From contig NC_092670.1 of assembly GCF_964355755.1 (NCBI RefSeq), positions 38,117,795 to 38,181,794 on the forward strand: a DNA stretch of 64,000 nt, read 5' to 3'. The notes under the pieces are model-generated. The model was not told the DNA's origin and did not search any database. It saw only the letters and a program-made list of their open reading frames with translations. This stretch comes from Antedon mediterranea (lineage: Eukaryota > Echinodermata > Crinoidea > Comatulida > Antedonidae). The position numbers and the translations under genes are program-made. This document shows positions 36,701-45,595 of this stretch, piece after piece (the first letter of the stretch is position 1; every line of letters begins with the position of its first letter).

Positions 36701-39700
36701 ATACTACACTTTGCCATTGTATTCCTACAGTATTATAGCAGGATGTGGCCTGATACAGTATATTTCAAGTCCGCTTCCCTCTAAAGTTCAATTCTCCTGA
36801 TTGTTTTTGATACGGGAAAAAACATCTTCATAATTTTAATACATTTATTATTTAGGCTCTACTACTAGGACCTTGTTTGTTAACTAAAGGTGAAAAATGA
36901 ATTTTCCACACGTGGTACTGTACAGTACTCTACCATTGGTTACTATAGATATCGATGTCTAAAATAAATTATGTTTAAAAAAAGCGCTTTCATTGAATAG
37001 TTTTATATTTTTATTTATAGTGCCCTCCTCTTTTTACTTCAGTATACTGTACTTTCCTGAATTCTATATTGTACTTTTCCAATTTGGGGATTTTATCAAA
37101 ATGCCAAAATATTCTTACCGGAATTATTTATCATTTATTGCATACAGTACTAGTCAAATAGTTTTAATAACAATTTTTCTAGATTACCGGTAATATTAAT
37201 AGTAGCGTAATATATGAAAAGAACAATATTTAATTCAGAATGATAATGTGTATTATAATAATTAATAATATGATGAAGTACTACTGAATCAATGGTTTCG
37301 GTACCTGAGTATTAATAATTGTATGTACTGTACGAGTTGGTCTGATATCTCATGAATAACATATCCTTAATTATTGATGATTATTACCCCAAGCTATATA
37401 CTTATTTGATATAAATTACTACTTAGTAAAAAGCACTTAGCAACAAAGTAGCGTGCTCGGTAGGGGAGACACCTATGGATAAACTGTTGTAGGACACGCA
37501 CAAGGGAGATGCCTTCGGGCACGCTGTCGCTGGACGCTCACAAAACTGACACCTGTTACGAAATACAGGTCAACCAATAATAATCAAAATAGCTCCTGTA
37601 TTTATCTGCTCCGCTGAAGCGTGACCACTGACAACATCAAATTAGTATTGCTCGAATTGTAGTGTTATCTTTCTCTCGGATGATGGCCAAATTTTTACAG
37701 TTTTACCCCTGATGTGTATTTCATATTATTATATTAAATTGTGTGCATTAAGATGTACTACACTATGATCTAATTTCATTTTGTTAATAGTACATTAGCA
37801 AATATTGCTATAGAATCCAGTAGTGTACCAAATGTTAAATATTGGACATTTACTTTACTAAGCCGACTGTACAGTATGATCACAGTATATAATAACACAC
37901 ACAGTAATGTACCTTGATAAATATTATACTTCTAAATGGTTTAAAGTTAAAAAATGGTCACACATATTAATAAACTCTTACATCATAACAAAACCATTTA
38001 TAAATATCCTACATTTTACCTTTGAGAATATAAATAAAATTCATTTCCTATTTTACATCAATATTAAAAATGTTATTTATGGGAAGCCTTAATATTTCGG
38101 TAATAAAAAAAACCCCAAAATTTGAGGATTTCCTCAATAAAATGCTATAAATAAAATGTATTTTTTTTATGTCAACTTACTGTATATACTCGTTGTAACC
38201 TTTATTCCTTATAAAGTTTACCAATAGGCCTATGATGTTTTTCATTCTATATAATCTGTTTTGCTTTATGTACACGACAACTAACGATCAAATAACAGTT
38301 TTTCACATCGCAACTTATACAACGTAATTTTGAAAACTACAACCATTTTTCTATATACATACAACGTACATTTCTAGTCTAACAAAAACATTTTTCTAAA
38401 CTTTCTATTATTTAAAAGTCGAAGATAGCCAGGTCTCGGGTCCATTCTATTGTCGCCACAGATTAATATCTTCATCAGTACTTCTATGAATGGATGATTA
38501 GGTGGGAACACGAACGCTAGTTGATCATACCCAGTACCGTTTTGATCGTACGATTAATCGGGAAACCACCTCACGACGATATAATCTGTTTGTTTAATTG
38601 AAAACACTAAACTACGAAAGATAATATTATTGCACAGTATGCTTTCTCCAAATGAATGCCAACATAAGCTCATTTGAATTCAACCTGGCAACTGCATTAT
38701 CAGATTTATAATGTGATGATGAAATATATCAGTTATTATTGCATATTATTGTAGTGATTTCACAATTCTAATTATAAATCGCAATTCAATATTGTAGTCA
38801 TTCACCATGCAGATATTTAATACTTTGATAAATCAATAGAATGTCTTGCAGAAGGTTTTTGCCTGAGTAGCTTTAATTCAAACTGAAGATTGTAGTGATA
38901 TGCCCAAATATGGTAGTGATACTGTATGCCCAAATATGGTAGTGATATGCCCAAATATGGTAGTGATATGCCCAAATATGGTAGTGATATGCCCAAATAT
39001 GGTAGTGATATGCCCAAATATTAAACTAATGTATTGGTCCATCCAATGCAACATGTCCACTTCTGTAAAAGAAATTCTCCCAAGTTTTAAAGATGTTATG
39101 CAGTTTTGTCGAATATACAGTGTGGTGAACTGTAAATTAATTTAAGAAAATGTGAAAGCCTGATATTGAACAAGAGAAACAATAAAAAATGTTTTTGGTT
39201 TTTTTTCAATAATATATTTAATAGTTTTTATTTATTTTTTGTCTTTTCAGGGAAATCAGAATATGATAATGTACGACATTTAGCCTACCCAGATACCACA
39301 GCGAGTATTATTTGCTATGATGTTAGTAGACCTGATACATTGAAAAGTGTCATTGAAAAGGTACTTATAAAGATTTATTAATTTTATAAATTATTCAATT
39401 TGACCAACAATTGGATCGGATAAAAAATTTAAGTGAAAACATTATTTTCTTACGAAAGTGATGAACTTTGTTGAAACTACAAAATGGCCTATTCAATGTC
39501 TAATTTTATTAATATTCATTTTTTTCATGTTTTTGGGGGACAATACTGTACATCGTTAATTGCAACATATACAAATGTGAAAATAAAAGTCCAATTGCAA
39601 TAGATAAATCAGCAACTTAATACTTCCTTAGGGCTTGGTGAGACATAAATGTTTTATTTAAAAGGAAAGAATTTTAAAACTCATAAATAAAATGTTCTAG

Positions 39701-41702
39701 TTTGAAACTTGAAAACATTAATCTATTTCATTGATTAAGTATCTTTTGTATTTTTAGATATTGTGTAATTCTTTTAGTAGCAATTCCCAGCCCTTATATC
39801 AATTAAGTTTAAATGATTTTGGCAGCCTTAATACCACAAGTATTCAGGCTAAAAAAATTGTGCTTTGAAGTTTCTTGTTGTTTATTTCTGTTGAACTGCA
39901 TGGTTTAGTGTTTCGCTCTTTACTTAAAATGAAATAAATGTCCTAGTGACAAATGTACTGTATGTTTTGCCGATGATTCGCTGTTGGTCTGGATTAAAAT
40001 AAAATAAAATACTGTAGAAAAAAGTTATGTTATACTGTACTCTATCAATTAATGTGTAAAAATGATAATTTTTTCTTTTCCATTTCTGTATCAATAATTT
40101 AGTACCATTACATGAACTCTTTTCAATTTGTTTTCCTTTTATACAAAGATGAACGTCTCTGCTTTAATTCTATATCTAAGTTCAATTAACTAGTTTATAT
40201 TATTAAATGAAAATTATTAGCATATATATGATTTTAATTTGAATGAATTATTCAAATTAGAAGTATGACTAAATCTTTTGTGTTGTTGCACATGGACTTG
40301 AATGCTAATTTTTTTTCTAATTCCAGTGGCAACCAGAGATTCTTCGTTATTGTTCAAATTCTCCGATCATTTTAGCTGGATGCAAAAACGATTTAAGGAA
40401 TAATGTCCAAATTTTATCAGAATTGGGAACAATGAGGAAAATACCAGTGTCCCACGAGAGGGTAAGGAAATAATGTTAACCTTGAATCGATAATATTAGT
40501 AATATGACCTAACAAACTTTGTAGTAACTTTGTCACAAGACAATTTGTTAATGGAACTAACCAGTTCTCATAAAGATTTTCTCTTAATTAATTAATAATG
40601 AACAAGAGTTTCACACACTGTATATGAAATTTAAATTTGTTTTTCTTGTGAAGTATTTTACCCTCTGACAACAGTAACTGAATAGCACCATTTAAAAATA
40701 TAAAATTGTAAAATAAGTCTTGCAACTCCAATATTTGATAATGGAAGAGATTTGAAAAAACAGCTAAACCTTTTTTTTATTTGGCCAAAATATTCAATAC
40801 AAATTTTAAATCAAGCATTTAAAACAATCGATATGCTACTGTAAATTTTTAGTTTTTATTATTAATTTTACATGTACTATATAACCAAATACACAGAAAT
40901 GCCAATTGGGTCAATTGTATTAACAGATGTAACCTATTATACACAATATTGCTATCTACCAGCAACATCTGTTCATGTCTTGTTGAAGAAGATTAGTTTC
41001 CCTTTCTTTGATCATGATTTTAGCAGTAGGAAACAATTAATGACGAAACAAAGCTGCTGGAAATGTTGTTTTTTTTTTTATGTACTCCAGTCATTGTCAA
41101 GTTCTATGCTTTCAATATAATAGGTTCATTCATGTTAACTTAATTATCATGATCTATCATCATAATAAGTTTATCACAATAAACAGAACCATATCATGAT
41201 CTAACCTAACCATAATGATGTGTCTGGGCCAGTAAGGTTGTGTGCAAGCACTTAAGCGTGGTTCCCACTAGCGAAGCGACGCAACGTAAGAAAATGCCCT
41301 TTCAATAATTGTGTTTTCCCCCGCCTGCGTGAAATCAAACCTGCTTCCCACTTGCTTGGTTGTGAGATACCCAGAGTTGGCTAAATAAAACTGTTAATTA
41401 ATTATTAATATTTTTTAATTGTACAGGGAACAAAAGTTGCCAGACAAATCGGTGCTGCAGCCTTTGTGGAATGTTCAGCAAAAACAAACTTACTCAGTGT
41501 AAGGGAAGTTTTCGAAAATGCCGCCCTCGCATCAATCGGTAAACTTAGTCTTCAAAAATCATATATGGACTTACCGTCAATGGGACGGAAATTATCAATA
41601 AGACAATCGTTTCGTCGGAGAAAGGACGGATTTAGATCGCCTGTACGTGTGAAAACAACCGTCGTAAAAGCAGACAAGGGGAAAATGTGCGTGGTAATGT
41701 AA
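18608..41702 (+). CDS. Rnd: Rnd-family (atypical Rho) GTPase, five coding exons
   Basis: Joined CDS: 18608-18733, 18976-19063, 39251-39360, 40327-40461, 41427-41702; 735 bp, 244 aa, the length of human RND3. P-loop GDSGCGKSS (22-30) has Ser at the Rho Gly12 position. Switch I is YIPTTFEQY (44-52). Switch II reads DTSGK (69-73), so the catalytic Gln61 is Lys. Other motifs are GCKNDL (base recognition) and ECSAK. The C-terminus is basic (RRRK) and ends in the CAAX box CVVM, which favours farnesylation as in Rnd proteins. Loss of Gln61 and Gly12 is the family hallmark and implies a constitutively GTP-bound protein that antagonises RhoA/actomyosin. It probably precedes the vertebrate RND1/2/3 split, so no paralogue number is given. 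Possible poly(A) signals start at 41732 and 42052. Confidence 0.93.
18976..19063 (+). CDS. Rnd: Rnd coding exon 2
   Basis: Residues 43-72 (Gly72 split): effector loop and the DTSG of switch II. Acceptor TTATTCTTAG, donor TCAG/GTAAAA. Confidence 0.92.
22530..22728. mobile_element. Long-palindrome MITE in Rnd intron 2
   Basis: Ends AGCTTGGTTCTCACTAGAAC and GTTCTAGTGGGAACCAAGCT; arms of about 70 bp pair almost fully. The left arm carries a 19-bp tandem duplication (GACGTAAACGCAACGCAAG) missing from the right arm. Confidence 0.8.
23451..23630. mobile_element. Inverted-repeat element in Rnd intron 2
   Basis: Arms of about 50 bp: CTATCTATTCC ... TTTGGTAATACA on the left pairs with TGTATTACCAAA ... 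GGAAATAGATACAG on the right, with small indels. Confidence 0.6.
23966..24290 (+). mobile_element. tRNA-derived SINE with GGCAAGACAC body
   Basis: A-box-like TAGGCGTGTTGGACA and B-box-like TTCGAATCC head, then TTAGGCAAGACACTCTC and GTATAAAATGGGTACCGG, a body motif widespread in animal SINEs. The ORF through it is incidental. Confidence 0.6.
27000..27098 (+). repeat. 21-bp minisatellite
   Basis: About 4.5 units of GATAGACTATTGCACCGATTT with point differences, in Rnd intron 2. Confidence 0.85.
27654..29196. repeat. CpG-containing candidate mobile element with GGTTATCCGC ends
   Basis: Begins TTTGGTTATCCGCAACGAAG, a hairpin, and closes near GCGGATAACCAAACTCGTCA, also a hairpin. Its base use (ACGT, GACGTCATC, GCGCGC) differs from the surrounding AT-rich intron. 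No long ORF. Family not recognised; a Helitron-like or foldback element is possible. Confidence 0.45.
30599..30797. repeat. Perfect 199-bp palindrome (95-bp arms, 9-nt loop)
   Basis: Every base from 30599 to 30693 pairs with its mirror position up to 30797; loop AATTGATTA at 30694-30702. No mismatch found by direct comparison. AT-rich, no target duplication recognised. Confidence 0.93.
30841..30971 (-). mobile_element. Penelope-like element fragment with hammerhead-like core
   Basis: The minus strand contains CTGATGAAGGGCTAGTGTTG, then CCCGAAAGCTCTGCTAAC: a CUGAUGA box, a GGGC/GCCC stem-loop and GAAA followed by GC-TCT-GC-TA, as in the minimal ribozymes of Penelope-like elements. An extra A precedes the stem and stem I is not evident. 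It ends against a (TA)n run. Confidence 0.4.
33257..33413 (+). mobile_element. MITE family A copy in Rnd intron 2
   Basis: Ends AGGCTCTGTCCACACTATCA and GATAGTGTAGATAGAGCT, TA flanks. Two internal motif units. Confidence 0.8.
33602..33711. mobile_element. Short inverted-repeat element
   Basis: GGCGCGCCAAGCTGTCATTC pairs with the region ending CAGCTTGGCGCCCC, and an inner palindrome ATCTTAGTTTTAAACTAAAA sits at the centre. Confidence 0.55.
35188..35239. repeat. Perfect 17-bp-stem hairpin in Rnd intron 2
   Basis: CCCAAATAAAGATTATT and AATAATCTTTATTTGGG flank an 18-nt loop. It lies just before a repeat shared with 39455-39550. Confidence 0.8.
35270..35380 (+). repeat. Dispersed repeat, partner of 39455-39550
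   Basis: ACTGCAAAATGGCCTATGG and CATGTTTTTGGGGGACAGTA recur in nearly the same order at 39455-39550 (ACAAAATGGCCTATTCAATG, CATGTTTTTGGGGGACAATA). Confidence 0.6.
36195..36375 (-). mobile_element. SINE copy, reverse orientation, in Rnd intron 2
   Basis: ACTAGTACACCAGGGTAACC, then CCCCTACTCATCTC and TTCTTTAAAGTGCAC are the reverse complement of the 8840 SINE body. Confidence 0.65.
37450..37640. other. GC-richer island in Rnd intron 2, unassigned
   Basis: A compact block (GCGTGCTCGGTAGGGGAGAC, then GGGCACGCTGTCGCTGGACG) in AT-rich surroundings. No ORF, tRNA or repeat ends recognised. Confidence 0.35.
38889..39025 (+). repeat. Minisatellite of the MITE-A internal motif
   Basis: About six units of GATATGCCCAAATATGGTAGT (21 bp), without the terminal repeats of the parent MITE. 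It lies 230 bp before Rnd exon 3. Short ORFs through it are translations of the repeat, not genes. Confidence 0.9.
39251..39360 (+). CDS. Rnd: Rnd coding exon 3
   Basis: Encodes [19 protein letters not shown], then [19 protein letters not shown], matching the YYDNVRPLSYPDSDA region of Rnd proteins. It lies 20 kb downstream of exon 2 but phase fits. Acceptor CTTTTCAG, donor AAAG/GTACTT. Confidence 0.92.
39455..39550 (+). repeat. Dispersed repeat, partner of 35270-35380
   Basis: Second copy of the CAAAATGGCCTAT...TTTTTGGGGGACA element, in Rnd intron 3. Confidence 0.6.
40327..40461 (+). CDS. Rnd: Rnd coding exon 4
   Basis: 45 codons, WQPEILRYC to PVSHER, containing the GCKNDL guanine-recognition motif. 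Acceptor AATTCCAG, donor AGG/GTAAGG. Confidence 0.92.
41427..41702 (+). CDS. Rnd: Rnd coding exon 5 (terminal)
   Basis: 91 codons and stop: [15 protein letters not shown] (G5), a serine/arginine-rich hypervariable tail, and the terminal CVVM box. Acceptor ATTGTACAG. Confidence 0.93.
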   Translation, partial: GTKVARQIGAAAFVECSAKTNLLSVREVFENAALASIGKLSLQKSYMDLPSMGRKLSIRQSFRRRKDGFRSPVRVKTTVVKADKGKMCVVM

Positions 41703-42719
41703 TGGAGTCCAAGAAATATATCACCAAGTGCAATAAAATGATGAAAATCACCGTCGACAGACATTTTAAAAGGATTTTCTAACACCGTGTTTAATAGTCG
41801 TCAGTTCTATGGACAAAGATGTTACAAGTAATACAAATACTTACTGTATGTCTACAAATGTATAAACCAACAAAACAAAAGCAGAGAACGCAGAATGTCA
41901 ACAAAATTCTATTTTTTATGCCTGATTTTTTAGGTTTTTATCATTATCTATATATATTGGCATGGTTGTCTTGTTCTTTCAAACTAACTAGTTTGTTACA
42001 TTTATCCTCTGTATAATTATATTGCTGTCTTTTGTTAAGGGGGTGGGGGGAAATAAAGTGAGGTGGTTAGCAGATATTCAGATAATTTAAAGATTAAAAA
42101 TACTAGCTAGCCAGGATTCATACCTCAAGAAATATGGCCTTGATGTCCAAGGAGTCTGCATTTCAGTTTACTAACAAGTTTATATGTATAATTTAGCCAC
42201 GGTTTGGCAAAAAAGGATGTAGTTGTAGGGAGCCCTCAATTTTTGACAACCTAGGACTTATGATGTCATTGTCATGCAACTTTTGTTGTCAAACCTTGGA
42301 TTCTATTATTACATGTATACGCATTTTAACTTATTTCGGTTCGGTCATCACAAAAAGATTTTACAGAATGACCGACGACTTGAGAAAAATGCCAGGTGAG
42401 TTTCCTAATAAGCTTGACCAGGCAATGGCATTTAAATTTAAATAAACCCCATATCTTGGTTAACAGTAAAACATTACTTGTTTTTGTATATTATAAATAT
42501 TATTGTACATACCAAATAAACTTTTAAAATGAGCTGTCTCATTTTAAAAAATAAAGCAAAATTTCTTTCTTTTTTTTACATTTTTTGCTATATTGTTGGG
42601 AATCATGGCCCAGGCTGCGATATTTCTTTTTAGATAAGTTGGGAACCCCTCATGAAACGTCACAAAATAAACATGAATATCCATTAGGTGTGACGTAAGA
42701 ATTGAGCTATATAGGCCTA
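41703..42719 (+). other. Rnd 3' UTR and downstream DNA
   Basis: AATAAA at 41732, 42052 and near 42515 could end transcripts. Nothing else recognised before the foldback array. Confidence 0.5.
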
Positions 42720-44525
42720 CTATAATACAGGGATTTTTTTTTTAAATAGCCATTTTTCAACCCTTTTATTTTTCGACAAAACTGGATTCTATTGTACTTT
42801 AAGATGATGATAAAGCAATATATGATCATATAGAGCAGTTTTATCACATAATAATTGAATTTTAAAAACTTGATATTTTGGCAATTTTTTTAAAAGATCC
42901 CTGGGAAATTTTCGAAAATCGGCCATTTTTGGAAAATTTCCCTGTACTATAGTACAGGGATTTTGTCAAAAAAATGGCCAATTTCGACCTTTTTATTTTT
43001 CGATAAAACTGGTTACTATAGCACAATTAACATGCGCAGAGTCGAATAATGGGTTCTGCGCATGTCAATTGTGCTATAGTAACCATATTTGACATAAATG
43101 GTTACTATAGCACAATTAACATGCGCAGAACCCATTATTTGTCTCTGCGCATGTTTATTATGCAATAGTAACCATTTATGTCAAAAAATAAAAGGGTCGA
43201 AAATCGGCCATTTTTCGAAAATTTCCCTGTACAGGGATTTTTTTTTTAAATTGCAAATTTTCGACCTTTTTATTTTTCGATAAAACTGGTTACTATAGCA
43301 CAATTAACATGCGCAGAACCCATTAGTCGACTCTGCGCATGTTTATTATGCAATAGTAACCATTTATGTCAAAAAATAAAAGGGTCGAAAATCGGCCATT
43401 TTTCGAAAATTTCCCTGTACTATAGTACAGGGATTTTTTTTTTAAATTGCCAATTTTCGACCTTTTTATTTTTCGATAAAACTGGTTACTATAGCACAAT
43501 TAACATGCGCAGAGTCGAATAATGGGTTCTGCGCATGTCAATTGTGCTATAGTAACCATTTATGTCAAATATGGTTACTATAGCACAATTAACATGCGCA
43601 GAACCCATTATTCGTCTCTGCGCATGTTTATTATGCAATAGTAACCATTTATGTCAAAAAATAAAAGGGTCGAAAATCGGCCATTTTTCGAAAATTTCCC
43701 TGTACTATAGTACAGGGATTTTGTCAAAAAAATGGCCAATTTCGACCTTTTTATTTTTCGATAAAACTGTTTCTATAGCACAATTAACATGCGCAGAGTC
43801 GAATAATGGGTTCTGCGCATGTCAATTGTGCTATAGTAACCATTTATGTCAAATATGGTTACTATAGCACAATTAACATGCGCAGAACCCATTAGTCGAC
43901 TCTGCGCATGTTTATTATGCAATAGTAACCATTTATGTCAAAAAATAAAAGGGTCGAAAATCTGCCATTTTTCGAAAATTTCCCTGTACTATAGTACAGG
44001 GATTTTGTCAAAAATATGGCCAATTTCGACCTTTTTATTTTTCGATAAAACTGGTTACTATAGCAAAATTAACATGCGCAGAGTCGAATAATGGGTTCTG
44101 CGCATGTCAATTGTGCTATAGTAACCATTTATGTCAAATATGGTTACTATAGCACAATTAACATGCGCAGAACCCATTATTCGTCTCTGCGCATGTTTAT
44201 TATGCAATAGTAACCATTTATGTCAAAAAATAAAAGGGTCGAAAATCGGCCATTTTTCGAAAATTTCCCTGTACTATAGTACAGGGATCTTTTAAAAAAA
44301 TTGCCAAAATATCAAGTTTTTAAAATTCAATTATTATGTGATAAAACTGCTCTATATGATCATATATTGCTTTATCATCATCTTAAAGTACGATAGACAC
44401 CATTTTTGTTGAAAAATAAAAGGGTCGAAAAATGGCAACATTTTTATTTTTACTATACGATGATGGTAATACAATATACGATCATATAAAGCAATATTAT
44501 CGCATAATAATTGCATGGCATTACA
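42720..44525. repeat. Hierarchical inverted-repeat (foldback) array
   Basis: Outer arms 42738-42903 and 44283-44437 are inverted copies (AAGATGATGATAAAGCAATA and its complement). Between them lie about five units, full length about 285 bp, separated by the palindrome CCCTGTACTATAGTACAGGG (for example 42941-42960, 43413-43432, 43699-43718, 43983-44002, 44269-44288). Each unit holds further palindromes built from GGTTACTATAGCACAATTAA and CATGCGCAGA. No ORF of interest; open frames through it are repeat translations. Confidence 0.9.
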
Positions 44526-45212
44526 TTTCCAATATAAAAACATTGTTTTGTTATTAATCAATCTTTACTAATCTAAAATAGATACGGAATATCCAACACC
44601 CTTGGCCAAATCCAGCACTTCTTTCTTCTAATTATTTAGTGACATTATAATATCTTAACATTTCTTAGATTTTGTAAATTATTATTACTCAAGGTATATT
44701 CATTCATTCAAACCAATCATACCAGTGAGCCAAAGGCTGAAATGAGTACAATTTTACAGATATAAACACTTTAAAACTAATGTACTAAAACTAGTAACCA
44801 AATATTAAAAACCCTGTAACATCTAGAAAAATCATTAAAAAAGCATTGTAACATTTTGTAAAAATCGCATTCAACACCTGAAAATAAAAAATTGATCATG
44901 TATTATTATTGGTCCATATTGCCATTTGCTACTGTCAATGTACAAGAAATGATTATCAAAAATTAATGAGTATTATTAGTGTTCAACAACTTCTTATTAA
45001 AATTATTAAATATTATATTAGCATTCAACAACTTAACCATATATGATATAGGACTGTTAGCAAACCTTTTGGTACATGTTTTAGGTAAATTAAATGGATG
45101 CAATTAGAGTAGTAGTATGCTTTATTCAGATCATTTAAATTTGTTTTAAAATATTTTGTTATTTTTAAAAACTAAAATAATGAATAATTGCTTACTGAAG
45201 ATTGTATATAAT

Positions 45213-45413
45213 CAGTGACATAATGGCTATATGAGTGCTCACTGGCTAAACCCAGGGGTGCCGGAGCTTATGGAGCTCCTGAGCAGTGCCCAGAGGAAAA
45301 AAACAGGCATTAAAGTATGTCAAAACAGTCTAAAAATGCTTGATTCCTCCAGTGTTGGAGGGCCACTTAGTGTTCCTAAACCAGGGGCCTTCAGCCTCTG
45401 CGTTATGCCACTG
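45213..45413. mobile_element. hAT-like MITE in the 3' UTR of the DEAH-RBR gene
   Basis: 201 bp, ends CAGTGACATAATGG and GCGTTATGCCACTG, flanked by TATATAAT/TATATAAG (7 of 8 match). The insertion lies 6 bp past the stop codon. Same family as 6173-6491. Confidence 0.75.
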
Positions 45414-45427
45414 TATATAAGATGGTT

Positions 45428-45595
45428 TCAGTGAACCACTCCGTCAAAAATTCCATCATGGGCAGCTTGAAGATGGCCATAACATTCATTTTCTGTATCA
45501 AAGACTTCAGTGCAAATCCAGCACATTGACTTATGACAACTGGTACAGTGCATTTTCCGGCATCCGCCAGTCTTCTCGATCATAGCCCCACATTT
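45428..45595 (-). CDS. DEAH-RBR coding exon 2 with RING2
   Basis: 55 codons and stop. It encodes KCGAMIEKTGGCRKMHCTSC, then HKSMCWIC: the RING2 fold with candidate catalytic Cys1894 in the GGC motif. Acceptor AAATTATCAG; phase 0. Confidence 0.85.
   Translation of the reverse strand, partial: KCGAMIEKTGGCRKMHCTSCHKSMCWICTEVFDTENECYGHLQAAHDGIFDGVVH

Larger units (their letters stand above)
19064..39250 (+). other. Rnd intron 2, 20.2 kb, repeat-rich, no exon recognised
   Basis: Contains SINEs, MITEs, hairpins and minisatellites listed separately, plus AT-rich single-copy-looking DNA. The short ORFs inside show no recognisable family and mostly translate repeats. A nested gene or non-coding RNA cannot be excluded by eye. 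Confidence 0.6.

Noticed and set aside
38889-39025. Possible CRISPR-like regularly spaced repeat
   Set aside because: Units are contiguous without unique spacers, and the genome is eukaryotic; it is a minisatellite.
38817-39145. ORFs on both strands with repeated CPNMVVI or GISLPYL units
   Set aside because: Translations of the 21-bp minisatellite; a unit length divisible by three keeps frames open.
43098-44091. Repeated ORFs of 60-100 aa sharing ITAQLTCAEP-like segments
   Set aside because: Frames run through the palindromic foldback units and repeat with them; no independent coding signal.
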